A stretch of 64,000 bases of DNA, taken from assembly GCA_913778905.1 (NCBI GenBank), contig CAJYYA010000018.1, forward strand, positions 1-64,000, given 5' to 3'. This DNA comes from an uncultured Naasia sp. Its GTDB lineage: Bacteria > Actinomycetota > Actinomycetes > Actinomycetales > Microbacteriaceae. Made by a program: the position numbers and the translations under genes. Shown here piece after piece: positions 9,011-17,840 of this stretch. The notes beneath the pieces are model-generated. The model searched no databases, was not told where the DNA came from, and saw only the letters and a list, made by a program, of their open reading frames with translations. Within the stretch, counting starts at the first letter, position 1. Each line of letters starts with the position of its first letter.

Positions 9011-10518
9011 CAGAAGAGTCCCTTCGGGGTGGGCAGACCCTCGAGCACACCGGGCGCGGCGACCACGTTGAGGGCGCGTACCTCGTCGACGGTCAGCTCG
9101 GGGAGGCGCTGCACGAGTTCGAGGAAGCGCTCGACCTCCTCAGGGGCGACGACGCCATCGGCGAGCGTGCGGAACTTGTGGACGTAGTCCGCCCGCGCGA
9201 ACGGCCGTGCCCCGAGAGGGTGCGCGTCCGCGACGGCGATCTCGTCGACCACCGTCGATCCGTCCGTCAGGACGATCTCCACGCGTCCGCCGAACGCCTT
9301 CTCGTTGACATCGAGCGAGTGGTAGCGGCGGGTCCACTCGGAGTCCTCGACCGTGGTCACCTTGTTCCAGAGGGCGACGGTGTCGGCGCGGCCGGCCCGC
9401 TCGGGGGCGTAGGAGTCGACGTGGTTCCAGGCACCGTCCTGCAGGGCGACCGTGAAGATGTAGGGGATCGAGTGGTCGAGCGTCTCGCGCGACGCGAGCG
9501 GGTCGTACTTCTGAGGGTCGTTCGCGCCCGACCCGATGACGTAGTGCGTGTGGTGGCTCGTGTGGATGACGACGCTCGCGACGTTGGCGGGATCGATCAG
9601 CTCGGGGTGCTCGCTGTGCAGCTTGCGGGCGAGGTCGATCCAGGCCTGGGCCTGATACTCGGCCGAGTGCTCCTTCGTATAGGTGTCGAGGATGGCCCGC
9701 TTGGGCTCGCCCTCCTCGGGGAGCGGCACCTCGTAGCAGGCGTCGGCACCGTCGAGCAGCCAGGCGATCACGCCGTCTTCGCCCTCGTAGATCGGAGTGG
9801 GCGAGGTCTGCCCGCGCATGGCCCGATCGACGGCCTCGACCGCCATCTTCCCCGCGAACGCAGGAGCATGCGCCTTCCAGGTCGAGATCTCGCCCTTGCG
9901 CGACTGGCGCGTGGCCGTCGTGGTGTGGAGCGCCTGCCCGACGGCCTGGAAGATCGTGGCCGTATCGAGTCCGAGGAGTGTGCCGATGCCGGCCGCCGCG
10001 CTGGGACCGAGATGGGCCACGTGATCGATCTTGTGCTTGTGCAGGCTGATCGCCCTGACGAGATCGACCTGGATCTCGTAGCCGGTCGCGATGCCCCGCA
10101 CCAGATCGGCGCCCGTGCAGCCGACGTGTTGCGCGACGGCGAGGATCGGTGGGATGTTGTCGCCCGGGTGGGAGTAATCCGCGGCGAGGAAGGTGTCGTG
10201 GTAGTCGAGCTCGCGGACGGCGACGCCGTTCGCCCACGCCGCCCACTCAGGGCTGGCCGTGGTGGTCACGCCGAAGACGGACGCGCCCGGGGTCGCCGGG
10301 TGGTCGAGCGCCTGCGCGCGCGCCGCGATGCCCGGGCCTCGCGCGATGCTGGCGACGGCGACCGCGGCGTTGTCGATGACCCGGTTGATGATCATCTCGG
10401 TGACCTCGTCGGCCACGGGAACCGGATCGACGGCGACCGTCGCGATCTTCCAGGCGAGCTGGTCTTCGCGGGGCAGGTTCTCATCGCTCGCGTAGACGCG
10501 GACTTCGTGGAGCTTCAT
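9010..10518 (-). CDS. prpD: 2-methylcitrate dehydratase
   Basis: A 502-residue MmgE/PrpD-family protein. It is iron-sulfur independent and dehydrates 2-methylcitrate towards 2-methyl-cis-aconitate. Conserved stretches include [25 protein letters not shown] near residues 105-127 and [19 protein letters not shown] near 210-228, both typical of the family. It is the first gene of the operon and has no clear GGAGG before the ATG (GGGCGCCCTCCGCACC upstream). No PrpR-type regulator is adjacent, so control of the operon is not visible in this window. Confidence 0.95.
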   Translation of the reverse strand: MKLHEVRVYASDENLPREDQLAWKIATVAVDPVPVADEVTEMIINRVIDNAAVAVASIARGPGIAARAQALDHPATPGASVFGVTTTASPEWAAWANGVAVRELDYHDTFLAADYSHPGDNIPPILAVAQHVGCTGADLVRGIATGYEIQVDLVRAISLHKHKIDHVAHLGPSAAAGIGTLLGLDTATIFQAVGQALHTTTATRQSRKGEISTWKAHAPAFAGKMAVEAVDRAMRGQTSPTPIYEGEDGVIAWLLDGADACYEVPLPEEGEPKRAILDTYTKEHSAEYQAQAWIDLARKLHSEHPELIDPANVASVVIHTSHHTHYVIGSGANDPQKYDPLASRETLDHSIPYIFTVALQDGAWNHVDSYAPERAGRADTVALWNKVTTVEDSEWTRRYHSLDVNEKAFGGRVEIVLTDGSTVVDEIAVADAHPLGARPFARADYVHKFRTLADGVVAPEEVERFLELVQRLPELTVDEVRALNVVAAPGVLEGLPTPKGLF

Positions 10519-10664
10519 GGTGCGGAGGGCGCCCTATCTGTTCGGTGCGGTCGACGACGACCGCATCCCTATCGTTCCCCCTTTGCCTTGGCGTCACCAG
10601 CGGGGCGCTCTCGTGGGTGCTCTCGGTACGGCCTGGAGGCATGCTCCAGCCTGGGCGCACAGTG

Positions 10665-10805
10665 ACCCTTCATTTCGCTGAAGTTCAGTGGGCGGGGCGG
10701 AACGCAGGGGCCGGGCATCCGCCCGCCCGTTGAGCGGAGCGAAACGCAGGGGCCTTCAGCATCCGCCGGACGCGCCCCTTCGTTTCGCTGCCCTCAATGG
10801 GCGGC
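10665..10805. repeat. TTGAGCGAAGCG-family repeats upstream of prpD, overlapping MFS 3' end
   Basis: Three degenerate units: one reversed at about 10667-10696, one forward at about 10724-10753 and one reversed at about 10775-10805. The last contains the stop codon of the MFS gene: reading minus, GCCGCCCATTGA encodes its terminal Ala-Ala-His-stop. The 275-base gap between the prpD start and the MFS stop holds little else. Confidence 0.8.
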
Positions 10806-12332
10806 CGGAGCCTCCGCTGACTTCTCGCTGGGCACCTCGGCGGGAGCCCACCCGCCGCGCGGGGTCGGCTTCGCGAAGAACGCGACGATGACCGCACCGA
10901 CGAGCGCGACGCCGGCCGGGAGGAGCAGCGCCTGACCCATCGCCGTCGCGAATCCGGCCTGCAGGAAGTCGGGCAGCACACCGCCGCCGATCTCCGCCGC
11001 ACCCGATCCACCCGACTCTCCCGCGGGTAGCTCCGCGGCGAGACGCGACTCGATCAGCACCGCGATCGACGCGCTCCCCAGCACGGCACCGATCTGGCGC
11101 GTCGTGTTGTAGACCCCGGAGCCCGCCCCGGCCGACATGGGCGGCAGGTTACGGGTGGCCGTGTTCGAGATGGGAGCCCAGATTCCGGCATTCGCGAGTC
11201 CGAGAACGGCGCTCGGGAAGAGCAGCATCCACAGCTCGGTGTCGGGCTTGAGCAGCATCGAGTACCAGGTGAGCGCGACTGCGAGCAGCACCATGCCGAC
11301 GACGGCGAGGTTGCGCGGGTTGACCTTGTCGATGATCTTGCCGACCACCGGCGCTAGTCCGGCGGAGATCACAGCCATGGGCACCAGCATGAGCGCCGAC
11401 TGCGTGGGGGTGAGCCCGCGGACGGTCTGGAAGTAGAAGACCAGCGGCAGCGACATGCTCGTGATCGCGAAACCGACCATCGTGATGCCCGCGTTGGCGA
11501 GCGAGAAGTTGCGGTCGCGGAAGAGTCCGAGGGGCAGGAGCGGCTCACCCCTGCCGATCTTCTGCCACACGACGAACGCGGCGAGGACGACGACACCCGC
11601 GATGATGAGGCTCCACACCGAGATGGGACCGACGATCTGACCCCAGTCGTAGGCCTCCCCCTCCTGGATGCCGAAGACCAGGAGGAACATGCCGATCGCG
11701 CTGAGCACGACGCCGAGGATGTCGAAGCGGTGCGATCCGGTGGCGAGCCGGGGGACGTTCCGCATGACGAGGACGAACGCGAGGATGCCGACGGGGACGT
11801 TGATGAAGAAGATCCACTCCCACCCGAATCCGTCGACGAGCAGGCCGCCGAGGATGGGGCCGACGAGCGTCGCGACACCGGCGGTCGCGCCCCACAGGCC
11901 CATGGCCGCGCCCCGGCGATCGGGCGGGAAGATCCGGGTGATGACGGCCATCGTCTGCGGCGTCATCATCGCGGCACCGAGGCCCTGGACGACGCGCGCG
12001 GCGATGAGCACCTCGATACTTCCGGCAAGGCCGCACGCGGCGGAGGCGGCCGTGAAGACGACGAGGCCGATCAGGTAGAGGTTCTTCGGCCCGAAACGGT
12101 CACCGAGGCGGCCCGTCACGAGGAGCGGGACCGCGTAGGCGAGCAGGTATGCGCTCGTGACCCAGATGACCGAATTGATGTCGGTGTCGAGGCCGCGGAG
12201 GATCGCCGGGTTGGCGACCGAGACGATCGTCGTGTCGATCAGGATCATGAAGAAGCCGAGGACGAGCGACCAGAGGGCCGGCCACGGCCGGACTTCCTGG
12301 TTGCGCGCGGGCGCGGCGGTACGGGTTGTCAT
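10794..12332 (-). CDS. MFS drug-efflux transporter, DHA2 (EmrB/QacA) type
   Basis: A 512-residue membrane protein with about 14 helices, a proton-driven multidrug exporter of the DHA2 family. Motif A-like GRLGDRFGPKN follows helix 2, and VVQGLGAAMMTPQTMAVITRIFPPDRRGAAMGLWGAT matches motif C/B regions of QacA-like pumps. The ATG at 12332 is preferred; the frame stays open upstream to 12482 but that stretch overlaps padR. It lies 26 bases downstream of the PadR gene on the same strand and is its probable target. The C-terminus is Ala/Glu-rich and its stop codon falls in a dispersed repeat. Confidence 0.92.
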   Translation of the reverse strand: MTTRTAAPARNQEVRPWPALWSLVLGFFMILIDTTIVSVANPAILRGLDTDINSVIWVTSAYLLAYAVPLLVTGRLGDRFGPKNLYLIGLVVFTAASAACGLAGSIEVLIAARVVQGLGAAMMTPQTMAVITRIFPPDRRGAAMGLWGATAGVATLVGPILGGLLVDGFGWEWIFFINVPVGILAFVLVMRNVPRLATGSHRFDILGVVLSAIGMFLLVFGIQEGEAYDWGQIVGPISVWSLIIAGVVVLAAFVVWQKIGRGEPLLPLGLFRDRNFSLANAGITMVGFAITSMSLPLVFYFQTVRGLTPTQSALMLVPMAVISAGLAPVVGKIIDKVNPRNLAVVGMVLLAVALTWYSMLLKPDTELWMLLFPSAVLGLANAGIWAPISNTATRNLPPMSAGAGSGVYNTTRQIGAVLGSASIAVLIESRLAAELPAGESGGSGAAEIGGGVLPDFLQAGFATAMGQALLLPAGVALVGAVIVAFFAKPTPRGGWAPAEVPSEKSAEAPAAH

Positions 12333-12358
12333 GGCAGGGATTCTTCTTTCGGGCGATG

Positions 12359-12943
12359 TCAGGGAGTGGGGGCGGCCTCGGAGAGCCACGAGATTTCGCC
12401 GGCTTCGAGCCGTGAGACGGTGGTCGCGATCCAGTCGCGTTGAGCGGTGAGGACGGCGCGGCGGTAGGGCAGGTCGATCCAATAGACCTCGGCGAGGTCG
12501 CGTTCGGAGACGATCTCGACGCTGCGGTCGATGAGCAGGATGTCGGCGTCGAGCTCGGCCGTGCGCATCTTGAGCGCTTCGATCGCGCGCGGGCGCGGGA
12601 GGACGTGCAGCTCGCTGAGCGCGAGCGTGAACTCGGGATATTCGACGGCAGGTGTGGCCAGCATGCTCTGCACAGCGAGCGTGAGGGCCTCGCGCCCCGC
12701 CGGGGTGATGCGATAAGTCGTGCGCTCGGGGCGGTTTCCCTCGCGGTCGACGCCGACCTGCTCCGCGAATCCGAGTCCTTCGAGCTTTTCGACGGTGCGG
12801 TAGAGCGAGCCCGCGCTCACTTTGACGACGCGGTCCTCACGACGCTTCAGCACGAGCTGGAACATCTCATAGGGGTGCATCGGGCGCTCGACCAGGAAGG
12901 CGAGTGCGGCGACCGCGAGAGGAGCGAGGGACATGACAGCCAT
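12359..12943 (-). CDS. PadR-family transcriptional regulator (controls the MFS pump)
   Basis: About 194 residues. The winged helix comes first (MSLAPLAVAALAFLVERPMHPYEMFQLVLKRRED, then SAGSLYRTVEKLEGLGFA), followed by the C-terminal PadR helical domain with ALKMRTAELDADILLIDRS. Starts at 12943 (MAVMSL) or 12934 (MSL) are both possible, with GAAAGAA just upstream of the first. The gene is first in an operon with the DHA2 exporter, the usual PadR-efflux arrangement in which the drug releases repression. TATTCC/GGAATA elements lie directly upstream. Confidence 0.9.
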   Translation of the reverse strand: MAVMSLAPLAVAALAFLVERPMHPYEMFQLVLKRREDRVVKVSAGSLYRTVEKLEGLGFAEQVGVDREGNRPERTTYRITPAGREALTLAVQSMLATPAVEYPEFTLALSELHVLPRPRAIEALKMRTAELDADILLIDRSVEIVSERDLAEVYWIDLPYRRAVLTAQRDWIATTVSRLEAGEISWLSEAAPTP

Positions 12944-12954
12944 TTCTTTCGGAC

Positions 12955-12984
12955 TATTCCGGATGGAATATACTCCTCGGAATA
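12955..12984. promoter_or_regulatory. Operator candidate for the PadR-MFS operon
   Basis: TATTCC (12955-12960) and GGAATA (12965-12970) form a perfect inverted repeat with a four-base spacer. A third GGAATA occurs at 12979-12984, giving half-sites 14 bases apart. The site is 12 bases before the padR start and in the gap shared with the divergent permease gene at 13120. Such AT-rich half-sites stand out here and fit PadR binding. Confidence 0.65.
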
Positions 12985-13119
12985 GCGCTCGAGCAATGAT
13001 CCACTTCGGACCCATGCCGATTCGTCCGGCGAGGGGCAACCGTGAGGGGTTCCCTGAGACAATCGACAGGTGAGAATCGCTCCCGGTTGCAATGCCGCAC
13101 CGACCCGGGCGGGTGTCGC

Positions 13120-14169
13120 ATGAGCAGATCGACGCTGCCGACGTCGACCCGCCGCCCCACTCACCACCACCGTCCCTCCCGGGCCCCGATCCCGACCAAG
13201 CGCCTCCTCGTCGCGGCCGGGATCCTCGTCTTCCTCATCGCCCTGCGCTTCGCCACGGCCGACGCCGCTCCCATTCCCATCGCCGCGGCGCGCGACGCGA
13301 TCACCCTCGCGATCAGCGTCATCATCGAGTCGCTGCCGTTCGTCTTCCTCGGCATCGGCCTGTCCATCGCGGTGCAGCTGTGGGTGCCGACGCGGGTGAT
13401 CTTGAGGATCCTGCCGAAGAACGCGTTCGGGCGCCGGGTGGTCCTCTCCTTCCTCGGCGTCCTGCTCCCGGTGTGCGAGTGCGGCAACCTCCCGCTGGCC
13501 CGCGGACTCATGTCGCGCGGCCTCACCGTCTCCGACTCGGTGACGTTCCTTCTGGCGGCGCCGATCCTCAATCCCGTCACGATCATCACGACCTATCAGG
13601 CGTTCGGTTGGAGCGACGGGATCCTCGTCTCCCGTATCGCCGGCGGCTTCGTCATCGCCAACCTGGTCGGCTGGATGATCAGCCGGCACCCGAACCCCAC
13701 CAATCTGCTGACGCCCGACTTCGCCGCCTCCTGCCGCCACGATCAGGCGGCGCTCCACGGGCGTCGCAGTCGCGGGCGCGAAGCCGTCGAGCTGTTCTCG
13801 CGTGAGACGACTTCGATGCTTCCCGCCCTCTTCATCGGCGCGGCCATCGCGGGCACCATCCAGGCCGCAGCGTCCCGCGAGTTCCTCGTCGCCCTCGGCG
13901 GGAACCCGGTGTGGAGCGTCATCGCGCTGATGGCGCTGGCTTTCGTGATCTCGATCTGCTCCAATGTCGACGCCTTCTTCGCGCTGTCGCTGGGCTCGAC
14001 CTTCTCTCCTGGCGCGCTCATCGCATTCCTCGTCTTCGGTCCGATGATCGACATCAAGATGCTCGCGATGATGCGCACGACCTTCACAACCCGGGCCCTC
14101 GTCACGCTCACGAGCGTGGTGGCACTCGGCGCCCTCGTCCTCGGATTGGGAGTGAACTTCTTTGCTTGA
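13120..14169 (+). CDS. Permease of the DUF318 (YraQ/ArsP-like) family
   Basis: A 349-residue polytopic membrane protein with about eight helices. The family signature VCECGNLPLARGL near residues 123-135 holds the conserved Cys-x-Cys-Gly-Asn, and FGPMIDIKMLAMM lies near the end. Relatives move arsenicals, metals or other soft ligands; the substrate here is not known. The ATG at 13120 is chosen over an upstream frame extension because the residues before it are not membrane-like. It overlaps the TTG start of the TIGR03943-type protein, its usual partner, by eight bases. The 64 bases after the first ATG encode His/Arg-rich residues (RRPTHHHRPSR). Confidence 0.88.
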   Translation: MSRSTLPTSTRRPTHHHRPSRAPIPTKRLLVAAGILVFLIALRFATADAAPIPIAAARDAITLAISVIIESLPFVFLGIGLSIAVQLWVPTRVILRILPKNAFGRRVVLSFLGVLLPVCECGNLPLARGLMSRGLTVSDSVTFLLAAPILNPVTIITTYQAFGWSDGILVSRIAGGFVIANLVGWMISRHPNPTNLLTPDFAASCRHDQAALHGRRSRGREAVELFSRETTSMLPALFIGAAIAGTIQAAASREFLVALGGNPVWSVIALMALAFVISICSNVDAFFALSLGSTFSPGALIAFLVFGPMIDIKMLAMMRTTFTTRALVTLTSVVALGALVLGLGVNFFA

Positions 14170-14980
14170 TCGGACCCTCACCCGCTGGCTGGGCATCCTG
14201 CTCAGCGCCTTCGGCGTCGTCGCGACGCTCTGGCTCGCCGCGACCGGGCAGCTCACGCTGTACATCCACCCCCGCTACGTCGTCTTCACCACGGTGATGG
14301 CCGCGATCGGCGGACTGCTGGTCATCGGGGCGGTCGTGCTGACCTTCCGCGGATCGCGGAAGACCGGCCGGGAAGGAGCCACCGCGGCTCTCGACTCCAT
14401 CGACGACCACGTGGGACATGACCTCGCGGGGCACGACCACGATCACAACCCGCGCTCCCCGCTGCGCCGTCGGCTGTCCGCCGCGGGCGGGGTCGTCCTC
14501 GTGGTCGCGGCAGCCATCGCGCTGCTCGCGCTGCCTCCGGCCAGCCTCAGCACCGGCGCACTCACCGCCGGAGAGCTCGACACCACCTCGTCGACCACGC
14601 TCGACGACGCCCCCAACCTGGTCGGCGGCGACTCCGCGAACTTCAACGTCAAGGACTGGGCTGCTCTCCTGCGACAAGGCCTCACCGCGGGCGATCTGGC
14701 CGGTATGAACGCCGACACCATCGGTTTCGTCGCACCGGATCCCGCGGGCGACCCCGACCTCTTCTACCTCGCGCGCTACTCGATCACCTGCTGCGCCGTC
14801 GATGCCCAGCCCATCGCGATCCCCGTCGAGTCGACCCGCTGGGCCGACACCGTGAAGGAAGGGGAATGGGTACGCGTGGCGGGCTCGTTCCGTGACTCCA
14901 CAGCGGCCGGCGCCACGACGGTCCTCGGCGCGACGTCGATCGAGGCCATCGAAGAGCCCACCGAACCCTATGTCTTCTGA
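14162..14980 (+). CDS. TIGR03943-type permease partner subunit
   Basis: A 272-residue protein with two N-terminal helices (LTRWLGILLSAFGVVATLWLAATG and VVFTTVMAAIGGLLVIGAVVLTF). A His/Asp-rich linker follows (DDHVGHDLAGHDHDHN, a likely metal-binding stretch), then a third helix and an extracytoplasmic domain with ARYSITCCAVDAQPIAIP. This matches the DUF1980/TIGR03943 proteins encoded with DUF318 permeases. The start is TTG at 14162, overlapping the permease stop, so expression is coupled. The Cys pair in ITCCAVDA is conserved in the family. Metal handling is a reasonable inference, not shown. Confidence 0.85.
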   Translation: MLDRTLTRWLGILLSAFGVVATLWLAATGQLTLYIHPRYVVFTTVMAAIGGLLVIGAVVLTFRGSRKTGREGATAALDSIDDHVGHDLAGHDHDHNPRSPLRRRLSAAGGVVLVVAAAIALLALPPASLSTGALTAGELDTTSSTTLDDAPNLVGGDSANFNVKDWAALLRQGLTAGDLAGMNADTIGFVAPDPAGDPDLFYLARYSITCCAVDAQPIAIPVESTRWADTVKEGEWVRVAGSFRDSTAAGATTVLGATSIEAIEEPTEPYVF

Positions 14981-16421
14981 GACCCCCGTCGAGAAGACGT
15001 CGAAGCGCGGGCAGCGGCGTGACCTGCGCCGATACAGGAACACCGTCCTGGCCCTCATCCTCGGGCTCTCCCTCACCGCGGCCGCACTGACGACCGTCTC
15101 CGCAATCCGGGGGCCGCACGTCCGTGAGACCATCGGCGACCTGACGTCCCTCGTGCAACGCGACGGCGCCCGTCTCAGCCTTCGCGTCGACCAGCCGTTG
15201 ACCGATGATTCCCTCGAGGGACTAACCATCACCCCGAGCGTGCCATTCGATGCATCGCTCAACGTCAACTCGATCGACCTGCGGTTCACCGCGCTGCTCG
15301 ACTACGGGACCGAATACCGGATCAGTGCACCCCGACTGACCGGCCTGTACACGGGGGCCGACGCACCGCTCGACACGACCGTGACGACGCCGTCGCCCGA
15401 CGTGTACACCCTGGTCCGCGACAGCAGGATCGGCGCCGACGGCCAGGACACGCCCGACAGCGTGCTTCGACATCGGCTCTCGGCCGGCGATGCCCGGAAC
15501 GATGTCGTCATCTCCGCGCCCCGCATTCAGGAGTACGCCATCGCCTCGAAGTTCGTGGCGGCCGTCATCCTCGCCGACTCGGACACGTCGACGACCGTCG
15601 AGCTGGCCGAGCTCGACAGCACGAACACCTACCCCATGAGCCTCCCGGGGGCAGGCTCGGTCCGGCAACTGAGGGGATCGGGCGCAAGCGGATTCTTCGG
15701 CTTCTCCTTCACCGGAGCCTCCGGCAGCCAGGCGTTCACCTCGACGCTCTTCGTCTACGACACCCGGGACGTCTCGGGGGTCGCACGCGAGATCACGGGG
15801 CTCGACGGCAACCCGCTGCAGGTCATCGACTGGCGCTTCATCCCCGGGACGACCACGATCGTCGCGCATTCGTTCGACGGCACCTTCCTGCTCATCGACG
15901 CCGCAGGCGATCGCGCACCCGCACCGCTCGGCCGGCATAGCGAACTCCTCGGCATCATCCCCGGAACCACCACGGTCGCCGCGCTCGATCCCGACGGAGT
16001 CGCAGCGATCGACCTGACCACCGGAGAGACGGCGGCTCTCTCCTTGGGCGAAGCCCCTGCCGACGCCGGCACATACCCGGGACGTCAGGTCATCATCGAC
16101 CCGAGCGGCGCCAACCTCCAGTTGTTCTCCACCCCGCTCACGAGCGATCCGGGTGGACCGGTCGAATCGTCGCTCTGGCGCGTCTCGACGGGAGGCAGTC
16201 AGAAAGTCTTCACCACGGCCGCTCCCGGTTCGCGGATCCGCGATTTCTGCGTCTCACCGAACCGGCAGTACGCCGCGGTCGAGGTGGCCTCCGCCGACGC
16301 GATCATCGACGACTACCCGGCGCTCGGGGGCTACGAGGGGATGACGACGAGCATCGTCGACATCGACTCGGGCGCCGTGCTCACGTCATTCTACGGCTTC
16401 CTGCCCGACTGGTGCCGCTGA
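14970..16421 (+). CDS. Membrane-anchored extracytoplasmic beta-propeller-like protein
   Basis: A 483-residue protein with a basic N-terminus (SKRGQRRDLRRYRN), one helix at about residues 25-45, and a large outer part. Residues about 65-130 resemble a bacterial Ig-like (SbsA-type) domain (SLRVDQPLTDDSLEGLTITPSVP). The rest contains short repeating strands such as LFVYDTRDV, TFLLIDAAG and VAAIDLTTGETAAL, like a beta-propeller. The ATG at 14970 overlaps the stop of the preceding gene by 11 bases, so it belongs to the permease operon and may help in recognising or anchoring at the surface. No precise family is recognised. Confidence 0.75.
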   Translation: MSSETPVEKTSKRGQRRDLRRYRNTVLALILGLSLTAAALTTVSAIRGPHVRETIGDLTSLVQRDGARLSLRVDQPLTDDSLEGLTITPSVPFDASLNVNSIDLRFTALLDYGTEYRISAPRLTGLYTGADAPLDTTVTTPSPDVYTLVRDSRIGADGQDTPDSVLRHRLSAGDARNDVVISAPRIQEYAIASKFVAAVILADSDTSTTVELAELDSTNTYPMSLPGAGSVRQLRGSGASGFFGFSFTGASGSQAFTSTLFVYDTRDVSGVAREITGLDGNPLQVIDWRFIPGTTTIVAHSFDGTFLLIDAAGDRAPAPLGRHSELLGIIPGTTTVAALDPDGVAAIDLTTGETAALSLGEAPADAGTYPGRQVIIDPSGANLQLFSTPLTSDPGGPVESSLWRVSTGGSQKVFTTAAPGSRIRDFCVSPNRQYAAVEVASADAIIDDYPALGGYEGMTTSIVDIDSGAVLTSFYGFLPDWCR

Positions 16422-16433
16422 GCGCTTTCCGAA

Positions 16434-16516
16434 GAGGGGCCTCGGTACGCCGTCGGCTACTCGGCCGGTCTCGGTACGGGACGCTTCGCAGTCCCTACTC
16501 GACCTCCGGGCCGTGA
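16434..16516. repeat. Intergenic repeat, GAGTAG/CTACTCGACCTCC family (copy 1)
   Basis: GAGGGGCCTCGGTACG, then CTACTCGGCC and later CTACTCGACCTCCGG. Copies with the same vocabulary (GGGGCCTCGATACGCTCCGCTACTCGACCTCC) occur at 51339-51448 and 55037-55110. It lies in the gap after the propeller-like gene and upstream of the Zur box of rpmJ. It probably forms imperfect hairpins and may end transcription of the permease operon. Confidence 0.6.
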
Positions 16517-16572
16517 GGATTCCGGAGGTCGCGGAGGCGCCGCGTATCAAGGACCATCCGCGTCATGCATAC

Positions 16573-16593
16573 TATTGATACTCGTTCTCAATA
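16573..16593. promoter_or_regulatory. Probable Zur box upstream of rpmJ
   Basis: A 21-base imperfect palindrome with arms TATTGA (16573-16578) and TCAATA (16588-16593). It resembles the TGATA-N-TATCA type operators bound by the zinc repressor Zur in actinobacteria. It lies 16 bases before the rpmJ start, overlapping where the promoter should be. A zinc-free ribosomal protein immediately downstream is the classic Zur target, so the call rests on both sequence and context. Confidence 0.8.
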
Positions 16594-16609
16594 AAAGCAA
16601 GGTCGTGTC

Positions 16610-16732
16610 ATGAAGGTACGTGCGTCGCTCAAATCGCTCATCGCCCAGCCCGGGTCGCAGGTCGTCCGCCGCAAGGGGCGCATCTACGTGATCAATAAGC
16701 AGAACCCGCGATTCAAGGGCCGTCAGGGCTGA
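16610..16732 (+). CDS. rpmJ: Zinc-independent (type B) 50S ribosomal protein L36
   Basis: A 40-residue protein with [10 protein letters not shown] at the start and [14 protein letters not shown] at the end, the alternative (C-minus) form of L36. It has no cysteine at all, so it cannot bind the zinc ion held by the ordinary Cys-containing L36. Bacteria switch to such paralogues when zinc is scarce, freeing zinc from ribosomes. The probable Zur box just upstream supports this. The CobW-like gene follows five bases later and is likely co-transcribed. Start at ATG 16610; AAGCAAGG lies upstream as a weak ribosome site. Confidence 0.95.
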   Translation: MKVRASLKSLIAQPGSQVVRRKGRIYVINKQNPRFKGRQG

Positions 16733-16737
16733 CCCAC

Positions 16738-17751
16738 ATGAAGCCCCGAACGACCTTCGACCTCGTTCTCGGGGTCTGCTCGCCCGAACGTCGCCGCATC
16801 GCGTCGGCTCTCTCCGACACCGCGGCACACCTCGACGACGACCTGACCCCCGGCGAGACCCGCCAGGCCATCGACGGATTCGCCGCGATCGCCCCGTCGG
16901 GCGTCGCGGTCATCGATTGCCCCTCGTCGGCCAGCGCCGCCGATCTCATCGACCAGTTCGACGGCACCGACGGCCTCGCGTCCGGCCCGTTCCCCGTGGC
17001 ACTGCGATCGGTCATCACCGTCGTCGACGCCGCGCACCTCATGACCGACCTGCACCGCGACGACTACTTCGAGGTCGTTCTCGACGGTCACGGCGACGAA
17101 CGTCAGCTCGTCCCATGGGCGCTCATCGCCGTGACGCAGATCGAGTACGCGTCGCTCATCGCCGTGGTCGGGTGGCGCGAGATGGATCGGGCGCAGCTCG
17201 ACGAGGTACTCGCCCTGCTCTGCCACCTGAATCCCCGCGCGCGCATCCGCCTCGAGCGGAGGGACTGGACGCGCCACATCGCCACTCCCCCATCGGTCCG
17301 CATGCGGGGGCACCGACCCGGGTGGGTGCAGATCCTCGACGGGAGGCTCGAGGCCGGATCGGGAGCCCGGAAGGTGGACACGATCCGCTACGACCGGCTG
17401 CGGCCGTTCCACCCGGAGCGCCTGCTGGCGGCGTTCGAGACCGCCCTGCCGGAGGCCGCGGGCGGACGCATCGTCCGATCCGCGGGCGTCTGCCGCTTCG
17501 CGACCCGGCTCGGCTTCCCCGCCCGCTGGGACCAGGTCGGCGACATAGTGTCCTTCGACCCGTTCGAGGACCCGGAATCGGAGAGCCCTCAGGGGCAGGA
17601 GATCGCGATGATCGGCTTCGATCTCGACGAGAAGCGCATCACGGACGTCCTCGACGCGTGCCTGTTGACGGACGATGAGTTCCTCGCCGGACCGCGTACC
17701 TGGGCGGCGCTTCACGATCCGCTGCCCCGATGGCTGCCACGCGGCGTCTGA
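16738..17751 (+). CDS. CobW/COG0523-like protein, probable MRF-type ribosome hibernation recruitment factor
   Basis: A 337-residue protein. The C-terminal third is a CobW C-terminal domain (RPGWVQILDGRLE, then TIRYDRLRPFHPERLLAAFE near residues 215-240). The N-terminal half has the size of a G3E GTPase domain but shows no GxxxxGK(S/T) P-loop: the expected place reads LVLGVCSPERRRIAS. The CxCC zinc motif of metallochaperones is also missing. Its position directly behind a Zur-controlled zinc-free L36 matches mycobacterial Mrf, which recruits the hibernation factor Mpy when zinc is low. That role here is inferred. A two-way terminator follows at 17758. Confidence 0.75.
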   Translation: MKPRTTFDLVLGVCSPERRRIASALSDTAAHLDDDLTPGETRQAIDGFAAIAPSGVAVIDCPSSASAADLIDQFDGTDGLASGPFPVALRSVITVVDAAHLMTDLHRDDYFEVVLDGHGDERQLVPWALIAVTQIEYASLIAVVGWREMDRAQLDEVLALLCHLNPRARIRLERRDWTRHIATPPSVRMRGHRPGWVQILDGRLEAGSGARKVDTIRYDRLRPFHPERLLAAFETALPEAAGGRIVRSAGVCRFATRLGFPARWDQVGDIVSFDPFEDPESESPQGQEIAMIGFDLDEKRITDVLDACLLTDDEFLAGPRTWAALHDPLPRWLPRGV

Positions 17752-17757
17752 CACCGA

Positions 17758-17819
17758 AGAGCCTCGACCCGTTCGACGAGCTGCCGGGACAGGCAGATCG
17801 ATGAACGCGTCGAGGCTCT
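17758..17819. terminator. Bidirectional terminator between MRF-like gene and GH43
   Basis: AGAGCCTCGAC-C-CGTTC (from 17758) pairs with GAACG-C-GTCGAGGCTCT (to 17819), 16 of 17 bases complementary. It lies between two converging genes, seven bases after the stop of one and 21 bases from the stop of the other. The position and stability make a shared terminator very likely. Confidence 0.8.
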
Positions 17820-17840
17820 CCTCAGCGGGTCATTCGCGGC

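Noticed and set aside
16738-17751. Ordinary zinc metallochaperone GTPase (YciC/ZigA)
   Set aside because: Lacks both the P-loop and the CxCC motif; the ribosomal-protein neighbour favours an MRF-like role.
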